A stretch of 64,000 bases of DNA from Rhytidiadelphus loreus (taxonomy: Eukaryota; Streptophyta; Bryopsida; Hypnales; Hylocomiaceae), in NCBI GenBank assembly GCA_947034895.1, contig OX344761.1, positions 79,173,839 through 79,237,838 on the forward strand. The letters are read 5' to 3'. Of this stretch, positions 12,911 to 25,674 are shown piece by piece; position 1 is the stretch's first letter; the number at the start of each line of letters is the position of its first letter. A program made the translations under genes and the position numbers. A model generated the notes under the pieces. It ran no database searches, was not told the DNA's origin, and was given only the letters and a program-made list of their open reading frames with translations.

Positions 12911-13710
12911 TTTTTTTTTAAGTTTTATTGAATTTGGAAATTGGATGCAAAAGTTACAGTACTTTGAATTGGACTTGAAAGTATGTGAAGACAATATTGA
13001 TTTCTTGGGGCGTTTAGGGCTTCAGTTTAGTGAAGGTCACATTTAAGAACCTTAAGTAATACTTTTTCAATGCTTCACTGCTTGTTTTGGGTCACGCCAT
13101 ATCTTTTTTCACACTGCGCGTGTGTAAGTTTTGCAAGGCCTAGGATCACAAATAGGTGCCTATGGCAGAATTCTTTGAAATAAGTAATTCATAAATGCTC
13201 CGAAAAATATGAAACCACTTGTGTTAGATTTCACATCAATTCTTCTTCAAGTGAAAAATAAGGGAAAATATTTTTTGTGCCTCTGAAACACTTCAAAAAG
13301 TCCTAACAACCCTTAAAGTGTCGCTTTTTGAGCCACCTAAATTATATATTCGTTTGTTCTTTCTCATGTGGTAGTAGATTTGGGGACAGAGATAACATGC
13401 TCATTTGGAACTTGTCCTTTTTTATTGAAAAGATTACAATATGAGATACAACTTGCGTTGTATATAGATGAGTAGATTCTTTAGAGGTACACATTAAGAT
13501 GAACCAACCTATTACCACTATTCTTCTCAATTGTGCCCTCATGTACCCATGGGGTACATTTCAAAGGGAAAATGTATCCCTCAAGTACATAAAGGTGGAA
13601 TTGGGAAGGGTGGTGGTAATGGATTGATTCACCTTAGATGTTTTGGGGGGAGCATTAGAGGGTTGTTTTAGGCTTGTTTCCCATGTTCTGAACCAACAAG
13701 TGTTGGTCAG

Positions 13711-14117
13711 AATTTTTAAAATTTTAAAATTTAGTTTAAAATTTTAAAATTTAGTTTTAAAATTTTAAAATTTAGTTTAAAATTTTAAAATTTAGTTTAA
13801 AATTTTAAAATTTAGTTTAAAATTTTAAAATTTTGTTTAAAATTTTAAAATTTTGTTTAAAATTTTAAAATTTTGTTTAAAATTTTAAAATTTTGTTTAA
13901 AATTTTAAAATTTTGTTTTAAATTTTAAAATTTTGTTTTAACTTTTAAAATTTTGTTTAAAATTTTAAAATTTTGTTTAAAATTTTAAAATTTTGTTTAA
14001 AATTTTAAAATTTTGTTTAAAATTTTAAAATTTTGTTTTAAATTTTAAAATTTTGTTTTAAATTTTAAAATTTTAAACAAAATTTTAAAATTTTGTTTCA
14101 TTTAAAATTTTAAAATT
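13711..14117. repeat. AT minisatellite, 20-bp unit, about 20 copies
   Basis: The unit is close to AAAATTTTAAAATTTNGTTT. The first units carry TTTAG and the later ones TTTTG, so two variant blocks lie head to tail. Each unit contains the palindrome AAAATTTT. It sits in block 1 between segment X and the NLR and is missing from block 2. Confidence 0.85.
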
Positions 14118-16797
14118 AAAGATTAAAAATAAATTCATAATAATTAGATATTATTATTTTAACATGACCAAAGTTCAACCATGTTAGATTGTTGATGTGG
14201 TATAGTTCTTAGAATCCGGTAACTCATTAGAGCTTATGGCCTTGTTGAGCACCTTATAATCTCATTTAATGAAAGATATGGGATATTGTATCCATACTCA
14301 TATTTTTAACAAGTAAATGACATGCATGCATTCATATTTATATACACTATTGTACCATAGGGTGGAATTAGCAAAAAATAATTATTTTTAAGAATGCTAA
14401 AAAATAAATAAAATGAAGAAAAATATTACCAAATTCAACAAGAAATTAAATGATCAACTTGTTGTAAAAAAAGGGTTTATTTTTAGTGAAAATATCCAAA
14501 GTCCAATAGTCGTCTACCACCAAGAATTTTTTTGATGGGAAAATGAAGGAATTTCTTTATTGCCATTTATTGGAATAAATGGGTGGAGAGGTCATTTTTA
14601 TAATTAAATCCATTATCTATCATGAACCCTCAAAGAGTATGGAATAATTTGAAGATGAGAGCTTGATGGCTCATTGTCAAAATGTAGGAATTGTGTACAA
14701 AATAGAATTTCAAACAAAAAAAGTTGAGGAATCAATGTAACTTCTATCTCCAAAAACTCATTTGTGATTTTGAGCCTCCAAAAAAAAGTTATGGACAAAA
14801 CTCAAAAGAGATATTTGAAAATGTCAAAAAAAGTGTCTCTTCTAATTCATGTCTAAAATTTGTTCATAACTTGTGATCGAAGGTTTTTAATCTCAAACGG
14901 ATTTTTGGAGATGGAAGCTGGCTTGATTTTCCACATTAACGTAGTTCAAAGTCTTTTTGAAAAAGTTATTCAAACTGTCTAAATGAGGTTAAAAATTCTA
15001 CTTTGAACACAATTTTTCCTTTTGATTTAACTATGAGTGGTTGAATTCCTACTAAACCTACCCATTTATATATCTCACATGGGTTATTTTACCTCCTACA
15101 ATCCAATTTGTATAAAAAAAACTTGCCTTTCTTGACTTTACACTCATCTAAATTAGTGACTCTTAGAGCTAGTTGCCAAAAAAATTGAATTTAAAAGAAA
15201 TAATGTTGAATTTTTTAATATTAAATTTTGAAGTGCCAAAGCTACTTTGGGAACTTTAATCATTTATTCAGCATCAACGTGCAAACCTTACCCTATGGAT
15301 ATGGTAGTGTACCTTGTGTTGTTGTCATATTATAGTAATATAAAAATAAAAATAATTTTTAAAATTGTAAATCGTAAACTTTAAAATTCAATATCTTTCT
15401 TTCTATAAGTTAGAATCCTTTGAAATAAAGTCCATGCACCCCTCTTTATAGAAGGCTTTGTAATGGTACTAGGAATGCAACTAGGGAATGCATACCAATC
15501 CAAAAGATCTCACTATGACAAACAAACGACCACATTTAAAGTATAGATATCCATATTTGTATATTGTATTTTGTATTTCTTTCAAAATAAGGGATAGAGC
15601 ATGAGCATGTAGTTGGCATTTTGGAGGTCATAGTAATAGTACTTATATGCCTTTTGAACTCATTAGCATTTTGTGTGTTGTGGTTGTATTCATCTTATAG
15701 AAATTAGTCTCTTACATATTTTGTAGAAATACCTTGGATCTTGTTTGCTCAAATATGTATTGTCGACTTGAATTTTTGGATTCTTGTAGAACAACAAGAA
15801 ATTTATTATTGCTTAACCAATTTCATCATGAATCAAATGAATATGTGTTTCTAATGGATATGGTTGAATAATCTATTACAAACACTTTTCCATCCTAGTG
15901 TTGTTTATGGTTGTGCATTCAACCAAAGACCATCAACCTTGAATAATGAGATTTAGGCCCAATCAAAGTATCTTTAGTAGGGTAAAATCAAAATTTTCTC
16001 AATGAATAATAGAGTGGTTTAGTAACTACAAGGAGAACTTCTATCTTTTAGAAATCAAAACCATCAAAGAAAATGATGATTTTAGGACCTTCATGTTAAG
16101 GGTATATATGGAAACAATGGATTATTAAAGGCAGGTTGGATGACCATTATGATGAAAATTTTATTAGTCAACCCAATGGCTCTTTGTTTTGAGGACAACC
16201 TAATGATTCTTTTGGTCTATTTTCTAAACTCATTCTTACACCATAAGAATATATGAATTTTGACTACTATCTCTGGTTCATACATTCAACTATTTGTAGA
16301 GAAAAAATTGGAAGATTTGTCCATCCTTTTAATACAAGACAACCATTATGCCTACCAATAGATCATTTACTAGTCATATTACATTAAAAAGTAGATTTTG
16401 CAACTTGCATGTAAGATTCATTCCAAATAGCTTTTGTTTAGGGTGCAATTGGTATCAATTTTATCAATGAATATGGAGTTTCATAAACTTATGCATGGCT
16501 CATTGTGGTGGAATTTCATAAATTGATTTCTTTTATCTAACGAACAATATAATATTTTGATATCAATTCCCATATCAATTAGGAATTTTCTTCATAAGAA
16601 ATCTTGCTAGTTATGTATCTATGCTTCTCTATAAAAAATTTATGCAACTTATATGACAATTTCAACAAATTCATTTTATACTGAATTGTGAAGAAAATTA
16701 TTTACAATTACATCCTTACATATTTTCTTTTGAGTTTTTGATACATGTGCAATGTTTGTAGTCTAAAATGTTCTTCTTAACAAATGTATAGGTCATC
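14118..16797. other. AT-rich region upstream of the first NLR
   Basis: I see no gene. From about 15540 to 16797 it is collinear with 30130-31361, the region upstream of the second NLR. The duplication therefore includes more than 1 kb of NLR upstream sequence. Confidence 0.5.
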
Positions 16798-17073
16798 ATG
16801 GGGGATCCACTTTTTACTCCGTCATTGGTAGGAGCAACTGTGAATTTGTTGCTCACAGAAGTGATTGATGCTGCCAAAGGGGCAATAAGAATTAAAGAGA
16901 GTTGCAAAGCTCTCAAGGTGAAGGTAGATAGAATTGTACCTCTATTAGAAGCTGCTGAGGAAAAATCCACCAATTGGAACCAAGTTCACTTAGACTGGTT
17001 GTTGGAATTCAAGACAATACTAATCATTGCTAAAAGTATTCTAGAAGAATGTCTCAAGGAGTCAAGAGGTTGC

Positions 17074-17645
17074 AAGCAACCCTTTTTTTTGGGCGAAATG
17101 GGGCCAGAAAGCACCATTTCATAGTAAAAATCTTTTTTTCGCCAGAAAAAAGTAATCTTTTTTCGCAAAAAAAGTTTCAATCCAAATTAAAATGTGGATG
17201 AAATTTTCCAATTTGGATGAAAAAGTGTATGAATTTGATTGAAAAGTATTTTATAGTACAAAAGATGGATGTATAAAGAAATAAAATTCTTCACTAAATT
17301 TTAAGTGATCGCCATTCTGGCACTTTTTCAAAAACAAAAAAAAAGGGCTGGTTGCAAGCATTAGATGCTTTCTAGGGGGTCGGGAGGGCCGTTTCAGGGT
17401 CGTTCCTGACATTGTCCCGCCCCCCGCAGTTTCAGGGAACATGCGTTCCCGATAAAAAAAATTTGAAAAAATAAAAATAAAAATAAATTTTACTCTTGAA
17501 ATGAAAAAAAAACAGAAAAAAAAATTTCATTTTTTCCGACGTGGTCGCCTCTCGACCATGTCAGCTCGCTGCGCGAACCCGATTTCGACTGTTCCTGAAG
17601 GCAGGGAACTCAGAGCCCTCCACGACATAGAAAAAACATCTAATG
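17074..17645. mobile_element. Unclassified insertion in NLR copy 1
   Basis: Copy 2 reads straight through from 'gagtcaagaagtggcaag' to 'gagattcatgaag'. Copy 1 carries about 570 bp between the equivalent points. The insert has poly-A/T runs and a GC-rich core at about 17375-17430. I could not define clean terminal repeats or a target duplication, so the class is open. Confidence 0.55.
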
Positions 17646-18716
17646 TGAATGAGATTGATGAAGGTTTGGCAATGGCGCAAGTTACCATCTCATATAAAAC
17701 ACATTATTGATCAAATTGATGAGGCAAGGTTGAATGCAATTCTAGCCACACTTAGTGTGAATAACCAATCTTCAAACTCACCTCACAAGCAATCAAAATC
17801 AAAAGTGAATTTTATAATACAATCAATTCCTCCCTTGACTGTGGGACTAGAGAAACCCTTCAACAAGCTCAAGACATCCATATTAGCAAGCTATACTAAA
17901 TCCAATCCCACTTTCCTTGGCTTACAAGGAAAAGGTGGAGCTGGAAAAACTTTGCTTGCTAGATAGCTCAACAATGATGAAAACATCATAGCTATGTATG
18001 GATCAAGAGGGATTTTGTGGATTATGGTTGGCTTGGATGCAAGAATATTAGACTTCTATAAAACCATGGGGAAGTTCTTGAATGATGGTGTATTTGAAGA
18101 GGAGTATGCTCATCACAATCAAGAAGATCAACATACATATTTAAGGAATGCATTTGCAAAGAAGATGTTCTTGATTTTAGATGATGTGTGGGGAAATCAA
18201 TGTGACCATCGAGAAATGATGTATTGGTTGAATATTGCCTTAGCTCCTGGGTCTACCACTCTCATAACAACCCGAAGTGCAACAGTCCTCTCCAAAGTTC
18301 ATGCTAAAGTGGAAGTGGTGTTATTGCTCTCAGATGAAGACAATTGGACATTGTTTTGTGCTCATACATTTGGACAGTGTTTTGGAAGACTTGGCAAGAG
18401 AAGTTTGCAAGGAATGCAAGGGACTTTGACTAGATTGAAAGTTATTGGTAGTGCAATGTTGGATAAGAATGACATGGCCAAATGGCGTTTAGCCTTATCT
18501 AAATTGAAAGAATCCAAGCCAATATTGGATTCAAATGTGGATGATGAGTTGTATCATTGTTTACAATTGAGTTACAATGACTTGAAGGACGATGTAGCAA
18601 AGACATGTTTTTTGTACTGTGCCGCATTCCCGGAAGACTACAAAATTCCAATAAGAGACTTATGCAAGATTTGGATTACAGAAGGATTATTTGGTATACT
18701 TGATGGAAAGAGAGTT

Positions 18717-19048
18717 AACACGATATTCATTATTTTGGGAGAATTCCATGATTTTGGGAGTATGCAGTTCAGCGCGGTTCGAGCTGATCTGCACCACATA
18801 TTGGGAAATTGGAATTTTAGAATGGCCATAACTTACTCAAATTTTGTCCAAACTGGTCATATGAGGTGTTTTTTGACATCTACAGAATCTGTAGATGTCA
18901 AAAAACACCTCATATGACCAGTTTGGACAAAATTTGAGTAAGTTATGGCCATTCTAAAATTCCAATTTCCCAATATGTGGTGCAGATCAGCCTAAACCGA
19001 CCGAAATTGGGAGATAGGAAAACTCCCAAAATAACGAATATCGTATTA
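18717..19048. mobile_element. Near-perfect foldback MITE in NLR copy 1
   Basis: The left end AACACGATATTCATTATTTT is matched in inverse by the right end (reverse reading AATACGATATTCGTTATTTT). The arms are about 165 bp each and meet at a short centre near 18887 (CTACAGAATCTGTAG). Copy 2 of the NLR has no such sequence. GTT borders both sides and may be a 3-bp target duplication; a TA target is the alternative. It interrupts the region between RNBS-D and the MHD-like motif. Confidence 0.8.
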
Positions 19049-20485
19049 GTTGAAGATGTAGCCATAGTACATCTTAAAATTCTTATGAAACGGTCCATGG
19101 TTGATTGGAATCGTGAGTGTGGATACATTGTAGTACATGACATTCTAGGTGATCTTGCAATATATATCATTGAAAAATCAAAATCGAGTGATTGTGCGTA
19201 CAAATGTTGGTTTCAATTAGGGAAAGTATTGATGTCACTTTCTACAAACAAGTTACTCAGTAAAATGCAAAGGATGTCATTTATGCAAATCAACATTTTA
19301 GAATGGCCAAATCAACTTCATACTCTTGATCTTTGAGTATGTTTGTCGTCTCAAATGTCTACTTGCAAAAGGAGATTATATATTCCTGAGGCATTCTTCT
19401 GCAATTTGCAAGCTTTACAATATCTAGACCTTTCCAAAAATCACTTTGATGAAAAGCTTCCGAAGATGTGTGGATTGCGGTCTCTTTTGGTTTTGAATCT
19501 AGATGGGTGTGTATCCTTGAGTGAGCTTCCAGAGAGCATTGGTGAGTTGGACACTCTTAAAGAGTTATATCTTCGAGGATGCAAATTCTTGAAAGGGCTT
19601 CCGCAGAGCATTGGAGGCTTGAAATGTATCTTGAACGTGGATCTATATGGTTGCGGATCCTTGACTGAGCTTCCGGAGAGTATCGATGAATTGGACACAC
19701 TTGAAGTGTTATATCTTCAAGGATGTAAATTTTTGAAAGTACTTCCTCAAAGCATTTGAGACTTGAAATGTCTTCCCAAGTTGGATCTTCAAAGGTGTGG
19801 ATCTTTAACTAAGCTTCCGGAGAGTATTAGTGAATTGAACACTCTTAAGGAGTTATCTCTTCAAGGATGTACATCTTTGAAAGTGCTTCCACAAAGCATC
19901 AGAGGCTTGAAATGTCTTACAAAGTTAGATCTTTGAGGGTATAGATCCTTGTGTGAACTTCCAAAAAGCATCGACAAGTTGGACACTCTTAAAGAGTTAT
20001 ATCTTCGAGGATGTGTATCCTTGAAAGTGCTTCCGCAAAGCATTGGAGGCTTGAAATGTCTTACAAAGTTGGATTTATATAGATGTGAAATCTTGAGTGA
20101 GCTTCCAGAGAGCATCAATGAGTTGAACACTCTTAAAGAGTTATATCTTCGAGGATGTGCATCCTTGAAAGTGCTTCCTCAAAGCATTGGAGGTTTGAAA
20201 TGTCTTACAAAGTTGAATCTATATGGGTGTGAATTCTTAAGTGAGCTTCCAGAGAGCATTAGTGAATTGGACACTTTTGAAGAATTATATCTTCGAGGAT
20301 GTGCATCCTTGAAAGTGCTTCCTCAAAGCATCGGAGATTTGAAATGTCTTACAAAGTTTGATCTATATGGATGTGGATCCTTAAGTGAGCTTCCAGAGAA
20401 TATCAACAAGTTGGACACTCTTAACAAGTTATATTTTGGGGGTTGTCAATCCTTGAAAGTACTTCCACAAGCCATAGAGGCTTGA

Positions 20486-22414
20486 AATGTATTATGGAGT
20501 TGTATTTTCAAGCATGTGGATCTTTGAGTGAGCTTCCACATAGCTTAAATGAGTTATTTCTCTCAATAAATTGAATCTCTAAAAAAATAAGTCATTGAAA
20601 GTCCTACCAAAGAGCATTGGTGGATTGCAATTACCTATAATTGTAAAGCTTTTGATGTGAGCATGCATGCTAGAATACAAAAGGTCTTTGGTTGTGATGT
20701 ATTGAAATGTAATGTATTGAGAAATCTCAAACATGTCCATGATAAATGCACATTAAGTTTGAGATGGAGGACAATTTTTGGAGGAGAAAAACCACCTAGG
20801 CTATTTAACTACCCTTCAAAAGATATCTAAAAATTGCTTAAATTGCTTGAAATTGGAAAATTTACATCTAAAAAACTACTTTGTCACGATGCATTGTGCA
20901 TATTAAATTTATAAATTGTATTGAGATTTATTGTGATTATTTCTAATGTTTATATATTTAACTTTAAAGGTCAAAATCTTAGATTCAAATTTAAGGTTTT
21001 AAAACTTGATATTTTAATTTTTTTAATTTCAATTTTATACAAATTGTAAGGAGCTTTTTGTCTTGAATTTTTTTTGAAGGTTACGAATTATCAATCAAAT
21101 ATTAGGACAAATATGGTAGTCTAAATTTTGGTGCAAATAGCACAATTTCAATGCAAAACAAGTGCAAATCAAGCATGCTATATACCTCGAGTGCATGATG
21201 AGACGTTTGTGTATTGTAGTATGGAATTACTTGTGAGTCTTTGAATGAGCTTTTGATTTCTATTTTTTTTAATGAACTTCCAAAGAGGATTGACAACTTG
21301 AACTCTCCCATGTAGTTTGATCTAGAGAGTTATTAAGTATCCTTGAATGTGATTCCAAAGTGCATTGAGGTGTTAAAATCTCTTGTACTCATAGATATTA
21401 GAAATTAATTGTCAATCCTTGAATGATCATTGAAAATGTATTATTAGCTTAAAGACATTCTTAACACTTAACTTACAATCCACTAGCTAGATAAATGATA
21501 GGGTAGTTAGATAGGTGATATTGTTTTTAGGACAATATAAATAAGATAGGGTATGTGTCAGAAATGTTGAGTTGTAGATTTTTACTATCCGTAGTTCCAT
21601 ACTTTAGTATCATACCAATGAAGGTATTCAATAAATTACCTACAGATTGTTAAACCACCTAAAGTTTTTTGACTATTTTTATGCAAGTGTCCAAAACAAT
21701 CACTTTCTAGTGCATTTAGTCTATCTAACATATAAAAAAATATTTCAAACTTTCAACCATGTATATTTTTATTAGACTACTACAAGAATATTTAGAAATA
21801 ATTTCAGCCCATTTGACCATGTTGATTGCGACTTGTGAAATTGTGACCTTTGAAGTTAGGAAAAAATTAATTTTAGGCCTTGTTCAATAGGATCAACGTA
21901 GTTTGACTCTATTTTGAGATAAAAAATGCACTATCCAACTTTGGAAATTTAGACTATTAGTAAGGTAGTTATATCTTTTTACTTGCATGCCAATTTTTAA
22001 AGATTATGGAGTTGTGTAATATATAGAAAAAACATCTGGCAACAAACATGTGTTCTTCTAAAAATAACTTTACAAGCAAGATTTCAATTTTGTAGAGAGA
22101 ACTCAATTTTTAGAAGAATCTAATTTCCAATGGTCAAAACAAACCCTATTTTTGTCCCTAGATCCTCCATAACTGTTCATTTGCAACTTCTAAAGAAAAA
22201 TGGGAAAACAAAGAGAATGATTGGCTTTTGCAATTAATAATGCTTTTTTCCTTGATTCATTCAATGACTATGGAGGTCAATTTATGAACTACCGTTTGTC
22301 CATTTGACAACCATTTATAGGGTCCATTCTTAATGCCTGCTTCATTTCAGAGCCTCCTACCTTACTATGAGTATTTATAGAAAAAATTTCAGCCCATTTG
22401 ACTTCATAGATTGC
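20486..22414. other. Spacer between the duplicated blocks
   Basis: No gene is visible. LRR-like remnants continue to about 20660 and again near 21230-21420. Positions 21760-22000 resemble 58960-59100 ('atttcagcccatttgaccatg'), so this is probably another decayed copy of the TTAA element family. Confidence 0.45.
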
Positions 22415-22418
22415 TTAA

Positions 22419-23218
22419 CCCCTAAATGCCTGGGCGACCAAATATGGTCGATTTGAAATTTCAAGCTCATTTGGTAGCGAGTAGTTAAATTCGTTTGATC
22501 GGTTAAAAAAAAATTTGGGAAGTTTTTCGGGTTAACTATTAAAAACTTTCATTTTTCACTGAAAAAGGTACACATTTGATTGTTGAGAGGTCTCCAAAGC
22601 CATATATGTCCATTAGTGGTAGAGTAAAGCTTGCTAATTTTACTTCATTTTCCAACTTTGAGCAATTTCACTTGATTTGAGATCTTAAAACTTGTACTTA
22701 TCCATTTGTTTTGAAATGGCCCCAATGGAAAGAGTAAAGTTTTTTCATGATTTTCACCATTGAAAATTTAAACAATCAAGTCTTCATTTGGAGTTATTTG
22801 TGATTTATGCTTATAAAAAAATTTGCATCTCAACAATTGCAAGGTGAATTGTGTAATGAATTTAATAGCTTTTCAAGTGATATTAAGTTTTTTGAAAGGG
22901 CATTTTAGTTTGCTAACACACTTTGTAGTTGTTCATGTCACCTCCAATCTCCAAAAACTTTTATGTGCAAATTTCTGAAACATTGTGGGGAGGGGCAACA
23001 TATTAAAAATAGAAAATGTACATTTTTCTTGTTATAATCTCACAACTCTTATGCAATTTTGCACTCAAAATTCGTGTGCATACTAATAAGCAAGCTTTTT
23101 AAACATCTATACGGTTAGATTATGAAAAAAAATCTATGTGCTTCAATGGGGATAACTATAAGCCCATGCTCTTTTTTCATAGGAAAAACACACTTGAAAA
23201 GACTTAGGCACTTAGGGA
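22419..23218. mobile_element. piggyBac-like MITE, copy 2 (TTAA target)
   Basis: TTAA flanks both ends (22415-22418 and 23219-23222). Left end CCCCTAAATGCCTGGG; right end in reverse reading TCCCTAAGTGCCTAAG, 12 of 16 matching. No transposase ORF is present in the 800 bp. Confidence 0.7.
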
Positions 23219-23222
23219 TTAA

Positions 23223-24116
23223 AGAATTTTAGGGATTAAATAGAGACATGGTTAATATTGAGCACCAAGTATTAGCACTCAAGAAACACTTCATAATGGA
23301 TGTAACATCACATTGTCTACATAAAAAGTCATAATTTCAACAAATGGTCTCTCTATTCTCTTTGCTGATTTTTATTGTTCTTCCTAGAATTTTTCTCGTT
23401 GTACATTTATGTAAGTGTAATTATTTGTCTATTATTGGAACTCATATTTCAGTCGTAAGAGATCTTAAGTTTGCAGAACCATTATTAGATGAAACTATCT
23501 ATCATTTTTTGGTTATGGTTGTGTGTTTAATCTTTGTTTGCATATAAACATTTTAAAAATTGCTCATGAAACAAAATAATAATAAACTACTATTTATTGT
23601 AATAAATATTTAGTCTATTTTAGGATAGAGTATTTAATTATTTTAAAATCCAAATAAAGATAAGATCACTTTGAATCATGGTTGTAAAAACTAGATAGTA
23701 TTAGATTGAATATATTGTAATTCCTTGGAAGTAAATACATAGTCCCTTATAAAATACCCTTGTCACTCAAAGAGGGCCTTGAGTTCTCGAGGAGTTTAAT
23801 ACTGTTCACTTAGAAAACTAGATGAATTAAAAGATAGCAAGGTATTAATTTACTCATGGTAACATTTATGTAATTAAAAAAAACAGTTGCAAATTTAGTT
23901 TAAAAGTATTCATAGAATATCATTATTATTTTTTATAACTATGTTCACTATGTATATCCTTCTTCTAAATATCCTATTGACTCACATGGTTCATCTAACA
24001 TAGTGTTACTCTTCATATAGTTAAATATTGCAATTAAGAGTATTGTATTCTTTTATTTAAAGTCTTTGGAAATTGTGCTAATGGCATAAAAATTGAAAAC
24101 ATCCTTCGAATATCAT
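23223..24116. other. AT-rich spacer without a gene
   Basis: The open frame at 23344-23547 (67 codons) is hydrophobic and unsupported. I see nothing else. Confidence 0.4.
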
Positions 24117-24390
24117 ACACCTCTTGCAAAGCAATGATGCTAGCACACAAGCACAAAGATGTGAACCTATGAGCCATGAACCTCATTGTAAATATGTACC
24201 TATAACTATTTGAAGTTGATTATAACATATGTACCTATAACATAGGTACATTATATATACAAAAGGGTATATAATATAGGTACATACAACATAGAAATCT
24301 ATAACCATAGAAGGTGTTTATGATATAGATTCCTAAGCTCTTGGGCTCATAGATTCTATACTCACATGCTAGTACTCACCCTTGTAAAGA
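24117..24390. mobile_element. Small inverted-repeat element with 'GAGCC' words
   Basis: The left part 'gatgctagcacacaagc...tatgagccatg' and the right part 'gggctcatag...actcacatgctag' form an imperfect inverted repeat. Similar words occur near 36215-36265 ('tgctagtatgtgagcctgtgagc'). It lies just before the start of the duplicated DWF5 copy. The target duplication is unresolved. Confidence 0.4.
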
Positions 24391-24545
24391 TGCCTTTTAC
24401 ATATTTTGTGATATGAAGATGGCATGTGGGAATATTCATTTTGTAATGTGAGGGTTGTGGTAACAATGTAGTACGAAGCTTCAAAGTTATTCTTTTGGAT
24501 TATTTGGTTACAATATGAAATTTGCTTGGGACCAGTCTTCATTAA

Positions 24546-25674
24546 CCCCTCAAGGCCTTTTTGGGTTTAAAAACACTATTGCTTTCGAAGTGCCATAGTC
24601 CAAAACGTCATGAAGGTGTAGAAATCTCAATTGTACAATCTTGTAGTGTATGTGTTGTAGATGACATGAATCAAATTTGGAGTCATTTGGCCTTATAGAT
24701 TGCAAGATTAGAATGTTTTAGCATACAAAAAGAAAAAGGATGCTAAAATTTTCCTTGCAACACATTTTGAGGTGAAATTCAATTTCTAAACCTACTCAAA
24801 TGAAAGAAAATTATACTATAAAGTACCTCAAAACTAGCATACAAATACATTGGTGAAAGAAAATATCATTCAATTAACTCATTGTTACTACAAAATGGCT
24901 TTGAAATGTCAAAAAATAGCAAGAAAAGTTGCAAAAAACACATCTAAGGCTAAACCTCCTACAAAAATGCTTCTCAATCACTCATAACTTCTTAGATTGA
25001 TATGAAATTTTAACTGCACAAACTAGACTAATATGTGCAATTTTCCCCAAAACATTTACTAGAAATAGACTTTGAAGTTAAATAAAACCAAACTAAGTTA
25101 CTATTTTGAGTATTTCATATTTTTGAAAAAATCTTTTTGAAGTTTAGTTTTAGGATCAAAAATTAAATTTTGTAAATGAAAGATTATGATTTTTCTATTC
25201 AAGATTCTGTGCAAAGGTGTCCATAGCAATTCTTTATTTTTTAATGTTAAGGGCTCTTGAAAATGAGCCTCAAATACACTAGATCTTGAAGAAGAAAATC
25301 ACATTAGAAATTCATTTAAAAAAATTGTAGAGTAACTTTTAAAAAGTTGTAAATTGATTAGGGTTATGCATGTTATGTTCTTTGACCTTGTGTTTTTTCG
25401 GTGAACAATTTTTTAGATTTGACATGTGACAAGAGGATTAAAAGACTTCAAATCGGTTTCATAGCTTCGACACCCTCATGATAAAACATTATAATCTTTC
25501 AATTCATAAATGATATTGCTGTATTTTCTTTTCCCATGTGATCCTAACATGTCTAGTTTGAATTTGTATAGTTGCAATTAAAAAGAAATTGATAAAACTG
25601 ATCAAAATGTTGGATTTCTGTTCAATTTAGAGCAAATTCCAAGAAGCTCAAAAAAGACCTTGGGCATTTACGGG
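24546..25674. mobile_element. piggyBac-like MITE, copy 3, with a matching empty site in this window
   Basis: It is flanked by TTAA at 24542-24545 and 25675-25678. Left end CCCCTCAAGGCC; right end in reverse reading CCCGTAAATGCC. The intact DWF5 intron 1 has a single TTAA at the equivalent point (4645-4648: 'cttcattaaggta'), which shows the exact insertion and target duplication. It is 1129 bp with no transposase. Confidence 0.85.

Larger units (their letters stand above)
16798..20485 (+). pseudogene. NLR immune receptor (RPW8-like N-terminus, NB-ARC, LRR), broken copy 1
   Basis: Family role: intracellular pathogen sensor or helper. The N-terminus begins MGDPLFTPSLVG and resembles the RPW8-type coiled coil. 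The NB-ARC has the P-loop GKGGAGKT (about 17930), kinase-2 FLILDDVWG (18170), RNBS-B LITTRSATVL (18265), a degraded GLPLA motif, RNBS-D CFLYCAAFPED (18607) and an MHD-like VVHD (about 19135). An array of roughly 14 LRRs of 24 residues follows (19440-20485). Breaks: an insertion of about 570 bp (17074-17645), TAG at 17964-17966 where copy 2 has CAA, a deletion near 18370, a foldback insertion (18717-19048), TGA where the repeats or copy 2 have CGA (about 19334 and 19935), TGA for GGA (about 19757), and a frame loss near 20470. It is the paralogue of 31362-35912. Confidence 0.88.

Noticed and set aside
13711..14117. CRISPR-like spaced repeat
   Set aside because: Units are contiguous AT minisatellite without unique spacers, in a eukaryotic genome.
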